Shown: in pieces, positions 28,277 through 40,100 of the stretch
Numbering within the stretch: position 1 is the stretch's first letter
How the letters are laid out: each line of letters begins with the position of its first letter
Source: Pterobdella sp. o SKG-2022
Taxonomy: Eukaryota; Annelida; Clitellata; Hirudinida; Piscicolidae
Direction: 5' to 3'
Length of the DNA: 64,000 nt
Assembly (NCBI GenBank): GCA_964035795.1
Contig: OZ038322.1
Coordinates: 23,890,359 to 23,954,358, forward strand
Translations under genes and position numbers: made by a program
The notes under the pieces: model-generated
Told to the model about the DNA's origin: nothing
Seen by the model: only the letters and a program-made list of their open reading frames with translations
The model's database searches: none

Positions 28277-31200
28277 TTATATGACATTTTCATTAAGTTC
28301 GAGTATCCATTCAGAGGATTGAACTATCGGCATCAAATGCTGGAATACCTGTCAAAATAATAATGATTTATTATATTTTTTAAATTAAAAAACAATTTAT
28401 TAAAATTATTTCTATTATTAAAAATAAAAATTATATTTATATTTTTCATTTGACTTGTGCAAAAAAAAATAAAATTTTTTGTTTTTATTATTGTTGTTTT
28501 TATTATTATTATTATTATTGTTCTTCCAAATAACACAGCTACTTACAACAGCACTGAGGGGAGGAATTTTGCAAGTGTAAGAGAGATCTCCTTGACAACC
28601 ATTATTGTTGTTCGTTCTATTATTAGCATTAATATTATTGCTTTTCTTATTATTGTTGAATATCTTGTTATCAGAATGTTTTTTATTGTTGTTTTTGTTA
28701 TTTTTTTTATTGCTTGTAAGATTTGAACTCTGGCTGGCGTCAATAGCAACAGTTTTGCAGACTTCCGACTGTTTCCAGATTGGAATTTTATTTTACACAT
28801 ATATCACCATTAAAATTTTATTTTTTCCACTTGATCCAAATTCACTAACACTTATCTATGAACATACATGCACAACTTCAGACTCATGTTTTAACGTATT
28901 TGAACCATGAGACATAATGACAAATGTAATCTGAAAACTAGCCCCATAAGTTGAATGGTTAAAAACATCAATTAAAAAGTATGAGACAAACAGTGTTCTC
29001 TACAGTGATGATGGCGTAGTGGTGGGCACACAAAACGTGTATCAGTACTGCAGAGTCCCTCTTGCTCCTGTAGTGCTCCCCCTTCATGCCATCAGGGGTT
29101 TGGGGTCTTTAGATAGTCTCATGAATTCAGATTTTAAATAATCATCATATAAGTATAAAAAATATTTTTTTTATTTTTTAGAAAAATTTTTATATTTTAT
29201 TGATGTTGTTTTTGAGGGTTTCAAGAACTCGATTGCCACCCAAGTTACAGACGTAGAATATTAATATTAATATAGATATTCAATGAAATTAATTTTAAGC
29301 TAGTATCATAGCGACCCACACCTCTCAAATACCTGGGACATAGCCATATGCACGAGACAGTTTTGGGCCACAGAGTCGAGAGACTTTATATCTACCACCT
29401 TACACTGCAGGTTGTCATCTTGGGCTCTAATGTCAATGCTGTATCTAGAGGCCTGTGGTGTGTATGTGTGGCTAGAGAAACAAAAAAAGTTGAAAAAATT
29501 TTATAACTTTCAAAATATTAAATGTCAGAAATAAAATTAACTAGAAATTAAACGCCTTGCAATAGATAAAATCTTTAATACTAAATTCAATTTTTTGAAG
29601 TTCCAATTTTCAGCGCTAAAGAAACAACCAAAAAAGTAACACGCACAAACCCTGATGAGGTGCAAGTTGCGATCGTATCCAAACTTATAGAGGGTGTCCC
29701 AGATGTCATCGGCCCCTCCATCCTGCAGGTCTATCAGGTGCAGCCTTATGAAGGCTTCCTTGTTCATCCGGTTCCTTGACCCATCTACTTTGTCTGCAGT
29801 AGAGTTGGTTGCAGTGAATGTAGAGATGGTAGTGTGAGGTAGCATGACTCATAATGTTCATGAAATTAACAAGTGGGGAATTTTTGAATAAAAATCATTA
29901 TATACTAGCTTGTAAAGAAGTTTATAAAGTGTATTTATTTATAGAATCTCTAAACTGATAAATATTTCTTTAATTCTGAAATTGCTTCATGATTCCCACC
30001 CAATACAAGCTTCCATTCTTCATCATTCAACTTGTAGCTCTCTTCACCATCTTCATCCTCTTTATCGCCACAGGAAAGCCTGGTGTACAACTCAAACTCT
30101 TTCTTATCAATCAGACCTCCTTTGTTCACATCCACTATGTCAAAGATATCTTCCAGAACCTCCCTGGCGACAAAAAAGTTATTTCAAATAGTAAGTGCAA
30201 TTCTCATCTATAAAATCAATTTTTTCAATGAAAGCCTCTTTTATGATTTCAATAAACTTGAAATGGTACATTGATATAATCTATACAACAATTGAAATTA
30301 TATGCAAGTAAAACATTATACACTCTCATACACTCCAGCGCCAACGTATTATGGTCCACTTTTCAATAAAAAAAGTCTTTGTTTGAACCACCTAGAAAGT
30401 ATAAAAATAAAAACCTGAAAGGAGTGGTAAGAACCACATCTCCGGTTTCATGGTCTTTTTCGACTAGTTCTACTCTTCTAGCACTTGAACTGTTTCTTCT
30501 GCTGCTACTTCTTCTGTTGTATGCATGGTCTTTTCTGTTCACATCACTGAATCTGCAGCCAGAAGTGTGGGCAAACAAATAGTATTGTCCTTTGGGCAGC
30601 TCAGCTGTTAAGAAGGTTTGCTGTGTTGTGGTGGTGAGATTATGAAAAGTTTGACTTGGAAACTGCTAAACTTGCTAAAAAAATATTTTCTTATTAACAA
30701 AACTACTTTTGAAATAACTAAACAATTGAATTGAAATATACACAAAATCAAGATACATAAAATGAATTTTTGAAGATAACTGACCCCATATGCTCCGATA
30801 TCTTTCGACCAAGTGACCAATTCATTCTTTGAGTTTGTCAGCATTAAGATGATGTCAAAGTTGTTAATGACGTTATTTCTGTTACTGCTTCTGTAACTAA
30901 TTTCATCATTTGCATAGTCTTCGTGGCTAATTCTGTAGTTCAAATCTGAAATACAAAGCATTTGACTATTAAAAAATATTAAAGGAAAAGTTGATTTATT
31001 ATTATTAATATATTTTTATACTAATATAATATACTATATCATAATAAATTTATATATTAATAATGAAACGCCACCAGTTTTTTCTTTCCACGTAGGCAGC
31101 GCTGAAGCCCACAAGGACCCACTCTTATCCAGGTTTATACTATACAAATGGGTCTTGATCTCCAAATCATCATCTACGTCATCATTCTCTTCGTCGTCGT

Positions 31201-33101
31201 CTTCATTGGTTGATAAGAAAAAACAGCCATTCAGTCTCACGGTTTTAAAATCCTGTTATGAAGATTTGGTTATGATGAATAAAAAGAGGTTGAGATGGAA
31301 AGCTGTCATACAAAAGGTCCAAGTCCACACCGAAGAAAACACCGACAAAAAACAAACAGAAATAACAGAAAATAAAAGTATTTTATAAAAAATTGGATTA
31401 AACACTTTCATCAGTTGAACGTAAAAAGTTTTGCGTAATATTTATGTATCTTTGTAATGATATAACTTTCATAACCTTAAACTCATCAAGCAACACAATC
31501 TCCACCTCCTCTTTTATCCCAGGCATTCGCCATCGCTTCCTCAACGCTGTGAACGTTCAGAGTTTTATTATTTGATTTTATTATTATTATTATTATCGAG
31601 TATTGTTATGTTTTTAATATAAATTTTTGTTTTTATCCATTATTAAGTTTTTTCATTAAATTTATCCAAAGGAATGTTTTTATATATGTAAGTAATGAAT
31701 ATAAATTTTAGATTCTTCAAACCTCATCACCACACATAAACAAAGCCAAACTTTTAAAATTTTTCTTGCCCTCATCTTTTTCTTCATCGTCACTCCCATC
31801 ATCACTACTATTATCCTTCATTGCTCTCAACTGGTATTTTCGTTCGCAAGCTCTCTGACATTCTTCTTGGCTCTTCATCACTACACTAACAAACTTATGG
31901 GAAGTCTCATAACAATAATTTTTAAACTTGTAGTATGAAATTCATCATCAATAATTTTGACGAAAAAACAGTTTCACAAAATTTAGTTGAATTGCAAAAG
32001 TTTTGAGTAAAAAAAATCTAAACTAAAAACCTTATCACTATTATAATACAAAACTACTTCGTTTTTATATCATGCTAGTATTCATTTTATTAGAAGGTAA
32101 GGTGTAGTAGCAATTATGTTAAAAACATTGCATACTTCATGAATCATTACATATTCAAATATCTCATACTTCTTTGTAGTTAAGTTTTCCGTCATTGTTT
32201 CTGTCTGCATGTGCTATGAATTTATCCACTTCCTCTTTGCTTAACTTGTCCCCTTTCTGCCGTAATATTTCAGCTTTCAATTTAAATTAACCAAAACTGT
32301 GTGTATTAATAAATATAATAATGATTTAATTACAAAAAATACAAAGATTTATAGCATTTGCTATAGACTAATTGGAAAAATCATAACTACTATAAAAACC
32401 TCCGCTCAAAACCAACATAATCATCAATACTTTGGTTAGCATGTCGATAAGTTCTCTAAAGGTGAGATATCCATCGTTATTGACGTCCAAACGGGTGAAG
32501 GCTGCAGTGAGCTTAAATGCTGATGTTGCTTCAATGTCAAGCAGTGTGTGTAGGAAATCTTTGTAGGAGATGTCTGCGTTCGTTTGAGTTTGTGGTGTTA
32601 GATGTTTAGATTCTTCTTAAAGCTAGTAGTTTTACATTGTTCAAAATTGGTTATTAGTTAGTTTTACTACATTCATTTTTAGAAATTTGAAATCCTACTC
32701 GAAGTTTATCAATGATTTTAAATAAGACCATCAGATGAGTTTAATGTTATACCACTACGTACAAGAACTATTGATAGAGCTTATATCCATTGAAAAATTT
32801 TAAAAATAATGAATTTCAGTTGTTCAGAGATTAAAGACAACTACTTTCATCATTCTTCCTCCATAGCTTGCTCAGTTGTCTGTGCGTCAAATGCCTTCCA
32901 GACAGGTGCAAAGCTGCGGAAACAATAATCAAATAAAAAACACCAACCAACAAAAAAGTTTCATTTCAAAACTCAATGGGTTAAATGAGAAAGGAAGATT
33001 AGTTGATATATATCAAAGGGGTAAGAGTTCATACCTTTGTTGAAGTCCTCTACTTTGGTGATATCTTCCTTCAAAGAGTCAGTCACTGCCAAGTATGCTA
33101 C
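28277..33101 (-). CDS. EFCAB7: EFCAB7 orthologue (EF-hand calcium-binding domain protein 7)
   Basis: Exons in order on the - strand: 33101-33035, 32913-32845, 32573-32431, 32256-32170, 31893-about 31720, about 31542-31495 (frame uncertain), 31252-31075, 30945-30785, 30599-30415, 30163-30000, 29793-29651, 29452-29333, 29081-28992, 28768-28547 and 28348-28277. Phases agree at nearly all joins. The order of landmarks follows human EFCAB7: EF-hands RLDVNNDGYLTFRE and HADRNNDGKLNYKE, then NGCFFL, then the GQYYLFAHTSGCRF block, a third EF-hand-like DVNKGGLIDKKEFEL, NKEAFIRLHLIDL, and the C-terminal VFQHLMPIVQSSEWI. EFCAB7 tethers the EVC-EVC2 complex below the ciliary transition zone in Hedgehog signalling in vertebrates. 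The estimated length of about 635 residues matches the family. The first coding exon with its ATG is not identified. Exon 28768-28547 carries an Asn/Lys-rich insertion. Confidence 0.88.
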
Positions 33102-34159
33102 CTTTTGATTATTTTTCCTTATTTTGTTTACTAATTGAAGCTTCAAAGAGTATTATGACTGGCATGACCTTCATTATGCACATTAAATATATTCTCTACA
33201 AATATGAAAGATAAATATTTTTGAATAACCATATTCTTCGAAAATAATTTATTTTATCCAATGAGAAAGCAGGGGTTTGAAATACATTAATATTTTTTGG
33301 GTTTTCATTTGTCAGTTTTTACAGTGGTGTTTTTAAAAATTAGGGTTTTCTTACTTTAGCTTCGTATTGCTGTTTCTTTTTTTTCATTTTTTCACTTTTA
33401 TCATCCATTTTCAAAATATTTCTTCTCAAAGATTTTTCCGAAAAAATAGCCTTAATTTGAAACTTGTTTGTTATTGTTTTCTTGGTAACCAGGTGGGTTA
33501 TAGCGCTTCATATTTGAAGTTAAGTTCATCTTACGAAAAGCTTCTTAGAAGAAAATGAACTGCAAAAAGTTTTTTATCCGAGTATCTTGATGCTCGATAC
33601 ATAACTTTATCCTAAAAAGTTATATTTTTTTTCACAATTCATATGCCAACATTGTTTTTTTAATAAATTTTTTCAAAAAAATTTTCCAGTTTTTATGTTT
33701 AAGAATGCCACAACTACTCCTCCTACAGCACAAAACAGAACCAACACTAGAAGCAATCCGACACATCCCAGAAGTGAAGACCTTACAAACTCATTTAGCT
33801 TCCAGCTAGAACGTTTCAAGTCCCAATGGTCCCAGTGGTCGAGCAGCTTTGAAGTTGATTTCCATGATCCATCACTCATTGAAAAACTTTTACTTAGCAT
33901 TATTTTTGAATTTTTCTTTATTTTACGTAAGTATGGCTTTTTAGTTGAATAAATAGCAAAAAAAACAAAGAAAAATTTTATTATAAAATCATTTTATTCA
34001 ACATTCGTTTGTGGTTTGAAACTCTTTATTGAATGTGAGGTGAACATAAAGAACATTTGACGACGATTTGAACCTGTAGAAAATACCGCAATTCTATTAA
34101 AAACATAAGTCTTAAAATGGAAATAACAATTAGAAAATGAGTTTCCGCTCGTTGGTGCT
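33102..34159. other. EFCAB7-axin intergenic stretch with one ambiguous reading frame
   Basis: The 5' end of EFCAB7 and any 3' UTR of axin must lie here. A - strand frame at 33897-33676 begins MLSKSFSMSDGSWKS and has one strong hydrophobic helix (LLGCVGLLLVLVLFCAVGGV). The + strand of the same DNA is also open, with a good acceptor (TTTTCCAG, ending near 33688) and a good donor (GTAAGT at about 33928). I cannot decide which strand, if either, is coding. AATAAA signals for the - strand lie near 33985 and 34025. Confidence 0.35.
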
Positions 34160-37100
34160 TCAATTGTGCATTATTGACGTGCTTTTTAAACTGTGAGCCA
34201 GGTTTCTTATGTATTTGAAACCTGATTTTTTGGCGTCATTATTTGTATTATGCACTTTATCATTATTTATATTATTATTATTATTATTTTTATTGTTTTT
34301 GTTATTGCAGCAATATGAACATTCCTTGGTGGGTAAAACGTTGAATTCCTCGCTGTTCTCCATCCAACTCAAAACCCTTGAAAATTATTTATCATTAATA
34401 ATTATGTAATTAATCATTATTATTATAAATATAATTAATTAAAGTTTATTGATTGCCGTACAAAAAATAACATACAAACTTTTCATTGACTTTGAGAACA
34501 GAGAGGTCTAAAGCACTTTTGAGGGCAGCGCCATCAGAGACAGAATTGTGCTGGCCAGATTTGCATCTTTTGTTGCTATAATTAGCCCTACTATTATTAT
34601 TGCTACAGAGTTTATTGCTGTTTATACTTTTAACAGTTGCATCAGTAGTCGTGGTGAAAGACTGGTGGAAAGCATTATTTCGTTTAAAATTTGTATTGCT
34701 GTGAACTTTGGCATTGATGACTCTTTTATTTTTATTTCCACCATTTATGTGGTGAGTGGTGATGTTTGGTTTCAATTTCAAAGCGCATAGACATTTCAGG
34801 CTGCTTATGTGGTATGCTTTGCTGATTACATTGCTATCAGTTGTGCTCGAAAGACACAGTGTATTAGTAATATTATAACTGTTATGACCATTATTGTAGA
34901 AAGTAATAGCACTTTGACTGTTTCGATGAGGCTTAACATTGATGTTTGTTGCAGAGGTATGATGATGCTCGCCTGGAGTTCTATCACAAAAATCTTTAAC
35001 TACAGTTTCAGACATATGAACGGGCTTTTTATCGTTTATATTTGCTATGATGTAAGGCCGACTGTGTTTCGATGATGGAATGTTGAGTGAAACCGATGTT
35101 GAAACGTGATTCTTGTCGTTTGCTGTACAAATTCTTGGTGATAAAAACTCTAAAGGAGCTTTAGGGAAATTTTTGGCACTAGTGGTACTACAAGTAGCTA
35201 AGACATTATTGCTTTTATTTTGTTTATTTGGTGTATATAAACTATTTTTTGAAAAAATATTTTGACTAGTGGGGCCTTCCTTAAAAAAGACTTCTGAAGC
35301 CACACCTTCCACGGGACGAAGTACGTTTAATTCTTTTGAAAAATTATATGATGATTTTTGTAGATAATTCTCTTCATAATTCTTATTTACAGGAGCATCT
35401 TCCAAGCCATCTACAAGCCTCAACAACTTCTCTGACTTCTGAAAACCTTTGTCAAGTCGTGATTTTTGAGGATCGATATGGAACGAAGTGGGTAAAGTGG
35501 GGAGAGCATCGGAAGAAAAAGAGGGCGACAGAGGGGAGAAGAAGATGGGAGAGAGGGAGGGAGAGTTGCCGAAAGAGTCCCACATGGCAGAAATGTGCTT
35601 GTCCAATATGCTCTGTGGTGCTTCATCTAGGCATGGGTGGGTGTTGAGGTGTTTGAGGTGCATGCCACATGTGAAGTGGTTTGATGTGGAGATGTCTGTC
35701 GGTCTTTTATGGTGGATGGAGGTTTTTGACTGGAACGTTGATGAAGGAAGGTTGTGATGGTTGTTGTTGATGTCAAAAAGGCGTTTCACAGGGTTGCTAT
35801 GACCTGTTAATGATTCCGAAATATACTTTAGGTGGCTATTTCCTTTATTTATTTGGTCACCATTGCTATAAAAACTATTGAAGGCGTCATTATTATGACT
35901 GTGGATATTTTCGTCATCTGAGGCTCCATTTGAGTCTGTGTTGCTGCTGAATTTATTGTCTAAATGTGCTGATCCTTCTAGTGAATTCTGTGAAAGATTA
36001 TTAAAAATTTTCAATAAATTGGCAAAAAAAAAATCGAATAAAAAGTAAAGAGAATCAACCATGAGAAAGGAAAGATGTAATAAAACTTAGAAAAAAAGCC
36101 CGAATCATCATGGCAGATAAGGGCCAATTAACTCATAATTGGTAATCTTCAATTAACCTAGTTTGTTTTCCTATTTACTTGAATAAAAATATATAATTAT
36201 GTATAGTCTTATTATATACTGAAATATTTGTGGAAATAAAGAATAGATTATTGCGTAATGTTGATACTCAGAATTTAGGGTGATTAACGAGGACGTTATG
36301 ATTAATTAATATTTATGTTTTATGACATAAAATTGTTAAATAACAATAATAAGAAGTAGTCAAATAAGTAAACATTATCAATCTTAGACCTGGATTATAA
36401 CTGCGTGCAATAACTTTCAACTTGGGTAGACTTTTAAAGAATACGTATGGTTGAAAGAGAAATAATTTTGCACAAGTGAAACCTCATATGTTAATGAGTT
36501 ATGATAAGGTTTTACTTGTCAACATTTTTAACGTAGCTTTTTTCAAACTCTCATAAGTTGAATCGTCCAAAAATCAAGTTAAAAACTCATGTCTCGAAAA
36601 AACTAGATAACAACCACTAATAATATCTACTTACATTTTCTCCCAAAAGACTTCTGAAAACTACCTCTAAGTTTTGTTGCTTAAATTGCAGCAGTACAAG
36701 TTTGCTGTTAAGAAGCCTGGCAAACTCTGGAGGGTTCTTGGTGGCCAGGCTGTTGTTACTCGGAGTCTTATGGGTTCGCTGTAGGGATTCAGGATGTGGA
36801 ATACTGATTTATGGTTTAATTAGTTTGTTTTAGCACTTTTTATTCAATATGTGATTTTTTGAGCATCTTATTATTAGACAATGCACTTTTATCTATTTTC
36901 ATTTGATAAAAATTTTCAGTCATTTAAAAATAATATATGACTTAGATTTCGTTACTTATGTGTTCTGTTTCATAACGTTATAATTCAGAATGACAGTTCA
37001 ATCCAATGGTTCAAATAGAAAAAATAAGTCTTTTAAATTGTTGAATGTCCATATGGAATCACAAAAACAACAGATATAAATCAGCCAGAACAATGAAAGA

Positions 37101-40100
37101 AAAGGCGGAGATAAAATCTGGCTTCAAAAAGCTAAAAGGAAGCGATGAAAAGTGATAGAGGTGGAAGAAATAGTGTGGTGAGTGACATGGCCCAGATTGT
37201 GGTGGTGAGATAATAAGAGAACATGCACTAGGCAATAATGAGCTTACCGGTATGAATGGGGGACCATGGAGCAGTTTTGATCTGTAGCTCTTTAGGGGGG
37301 GGATAAGTGGTTAAATTAAGTTTAATGTCTGTGATGTTTAAATAAGAGATTTTCAGTGGTTTACACAATTATTTTGAATTAGATTAAAAATTTGTGTTTT
37401 TCGATTCGCAAAACTAAATAAATTTAGTATATAACAAATTTAAATTTTGAGAAAGAAAATCATCTTTAAAAAATAGATTAATAACTATAAAAAGAATACG
37501 ATCAAAAAAATAAAAAACAATGATAATAATAATATAAAAAGAATTCTAAAAATATAAGGTCAAGTATGAATGATAATAGAGGTTAAAAACCTTGAAGTCT
37601 TTCTGCACGTGCCTGCCAGGCAACCTGGAAGGATCTCTGCGTGATCAGTTTTGATCAGGATAATTAAAAGATAATAACTCAAAATTATATAGATATCTGG
37701 ACTAAGATCTAAGGATTATTGCAGATGGGCTTTCATAATGGTTGATATTAAATCAACATCCTTCCTCGTATAATTGATTGATCTTCATTTAAAAAACATC
37801 GTTAAAAAAGTTTAGGGAAATTTGTCAAAATATCCATCTAAAAAATGCTTTAAAATACTCACAATCAAAACCCTCTTAAATTATCATTTAATATTTTTTT
37901 TACAACATTTATCAACAATTGTTGACGAAGTTTTCTAAAAAATTTTTATTTTTATATTATATAATTTATCAAAACATTGAGGTTAGGCTTGATATTTGAA
38001 TTTAATTTACCTCGAGAGGTATAAACAATTTTTTTGATAATTTTTGAAAAGCTGTTTCAAAATGAAAGATAATTTTCACTGTCTTTACAGAATGATAAAG
38101 TAGCTGAAACAGATCTGTTTCATGAGAGGGCGAGGATGCGGGAAAGGGGCCTAAGAGGACTGCGAAGTTGAGAGAACTACGTTGATGAAAAAAATAGTTT
38201 TTCGTATATCAATTAATGAAATAAATGTTTTGTTAAATCAGTTTTTATTTTATTTTATACAAAAAAAAAATTAGCTTTGAACGAAATCAGTTTAAATCTA
38301 ACACTTCGTAATGGCTAACAAAGCTTTTCGTAAGTCGGGTTCATATTGGACCCCAGTATACAACATAAAATTCAGAAAGCATTCAATTTTAAGACTTTTT
38401 CAGCAATCAAAACATCAACATGTGGTTTAATGTGTAAGTGCTTCTTGGCATTTGAAACGTACTCATTCAATGACAAATTATCATATTTTCACGGTTAACT
38501 TTTAAATTAAAGTCTGCACCCACAACGAACCAACAATCCTAAAAAATTCATTTGAGTTCGAGTACGGAAAGTATGAGCAAACCTTTGAATTTAATTGATT
38601 TCATCGAATACATCTGCATTCTCATAAGCAAGCTTTTCCCTACTGTTACATGGAAAAAATCCAAGAAGTAAAAACTTATTTAAACGGTTCTAATTAAATA
38701 AAACACGCTTTTATGTTGGCCGGCATCTCAAAAAGGCAAATTGTTTGGCATGCAAACACAATTATGATATATATCAAATTAAGTTGATTGCCGCCTTTAA
38801 GCGTTAAGCGGACGTCAACCGTTCATGGGATTTGCAAATTTTAATTTTTCATAAAACCAAAGGTGGAAAGCTCATTAGTTCAAACCTGTGAAAATTTGTG
38901 TTGAATTCATTTAGATTTCAACCTAATCTCAATGCAGTTATAATGCTAACGATTATGAGTGAAATTGAGACTTTCCGGATTAAATATATTATATAAGGTT
39001 TGTTTGCCACTAATTTTGCTTCAAAGATTCCTTGATTTATTTTATAATTCATTTCTGAACTATAATCTCCTTGTGAGGTAACCATTGGAAGATATGAATA
39101 ATTTGGTAAGCTAGTCCTTCAATAAAACTATTTCAAAAGTTTGTTCAAAAGCGGCATGTAACTTAATTAGAACATAACACAGATAATCATCATAAACCTC
39201 ACCCGACAAACATTTTAAACAAAGGGACCAACACACTGCATTAAAACAATGAATCCAAAGTGCGTCGACGTTCCAAAGGCATTTGAGTATTTATTAGTAC
39301 GCACTACTAACCAGCACAGAATTATTCTAAAGACGACCTTTGGCTTATGCATTTAAGAAACTATAAAAAGTTGAAGTCTGACTTGTGTTTCATGTCAGTT
39401 ATTTCAGCTCTTTCATCTTTAACTTCCACTCTTTGATTTATTTTTGTGCTTTCTTTCAAGTTTATTTTAATTTTTCTTCTTTTTATGCCTTTATTTGCCT
39501 TTTTATGTATAAACATTACATCTCAGTCTTGGTTTATACTGCTGAAGTTGACATTAACAATATTACTATCACTTGGTAAACATGCTATTTTAAAGAAAGA
39601 TAAATGGCATTGAAGCTTTACGTAAGTAAGAATAAATATCATATAATCAAATTAAAACGAGATTTCTCATCTGGTAAAACTAGGAACAATTTTGTTGGCT
39701 TACGTTTTGAAGCTAAACTCATAGAAAATTATAGCTTTTGGTAAACCATAAAAGAATTTTAAAATCCCTCAAATTTTATTTTTTCTTGAAAACTATGAAC
39801 TAAATATTTAATTGCTCAACTATCAATTTCTTGTGAGGTTTTTCATGACGAAGTTTGAATTAATGATAACTGTAGAGAGATTGTGTTTATAAAACTTTGT
39901 GAAGGTTCTGAAGAGAATCGGTGAAAATCAAGGAAAATCATTATTCATCTTAGCGACTAAAAGTGTACAGAGGTTAAAAATATTTAATAACGGAAAAATA
40001 GTCTACTAATAAACAACAAAAAATAAAAAAATCAAATTATAAATTAAAAAACATATATCTTTTAATTCTTCGAGCCAAACGTAAATATTCAAATGAAAAC

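Noticed and set aside
35336..35757. + strand frames rich in Glu, Arg and Lys
   Set aside because: They are complements of the Ser/Pro-rich axin exon on the - strand.
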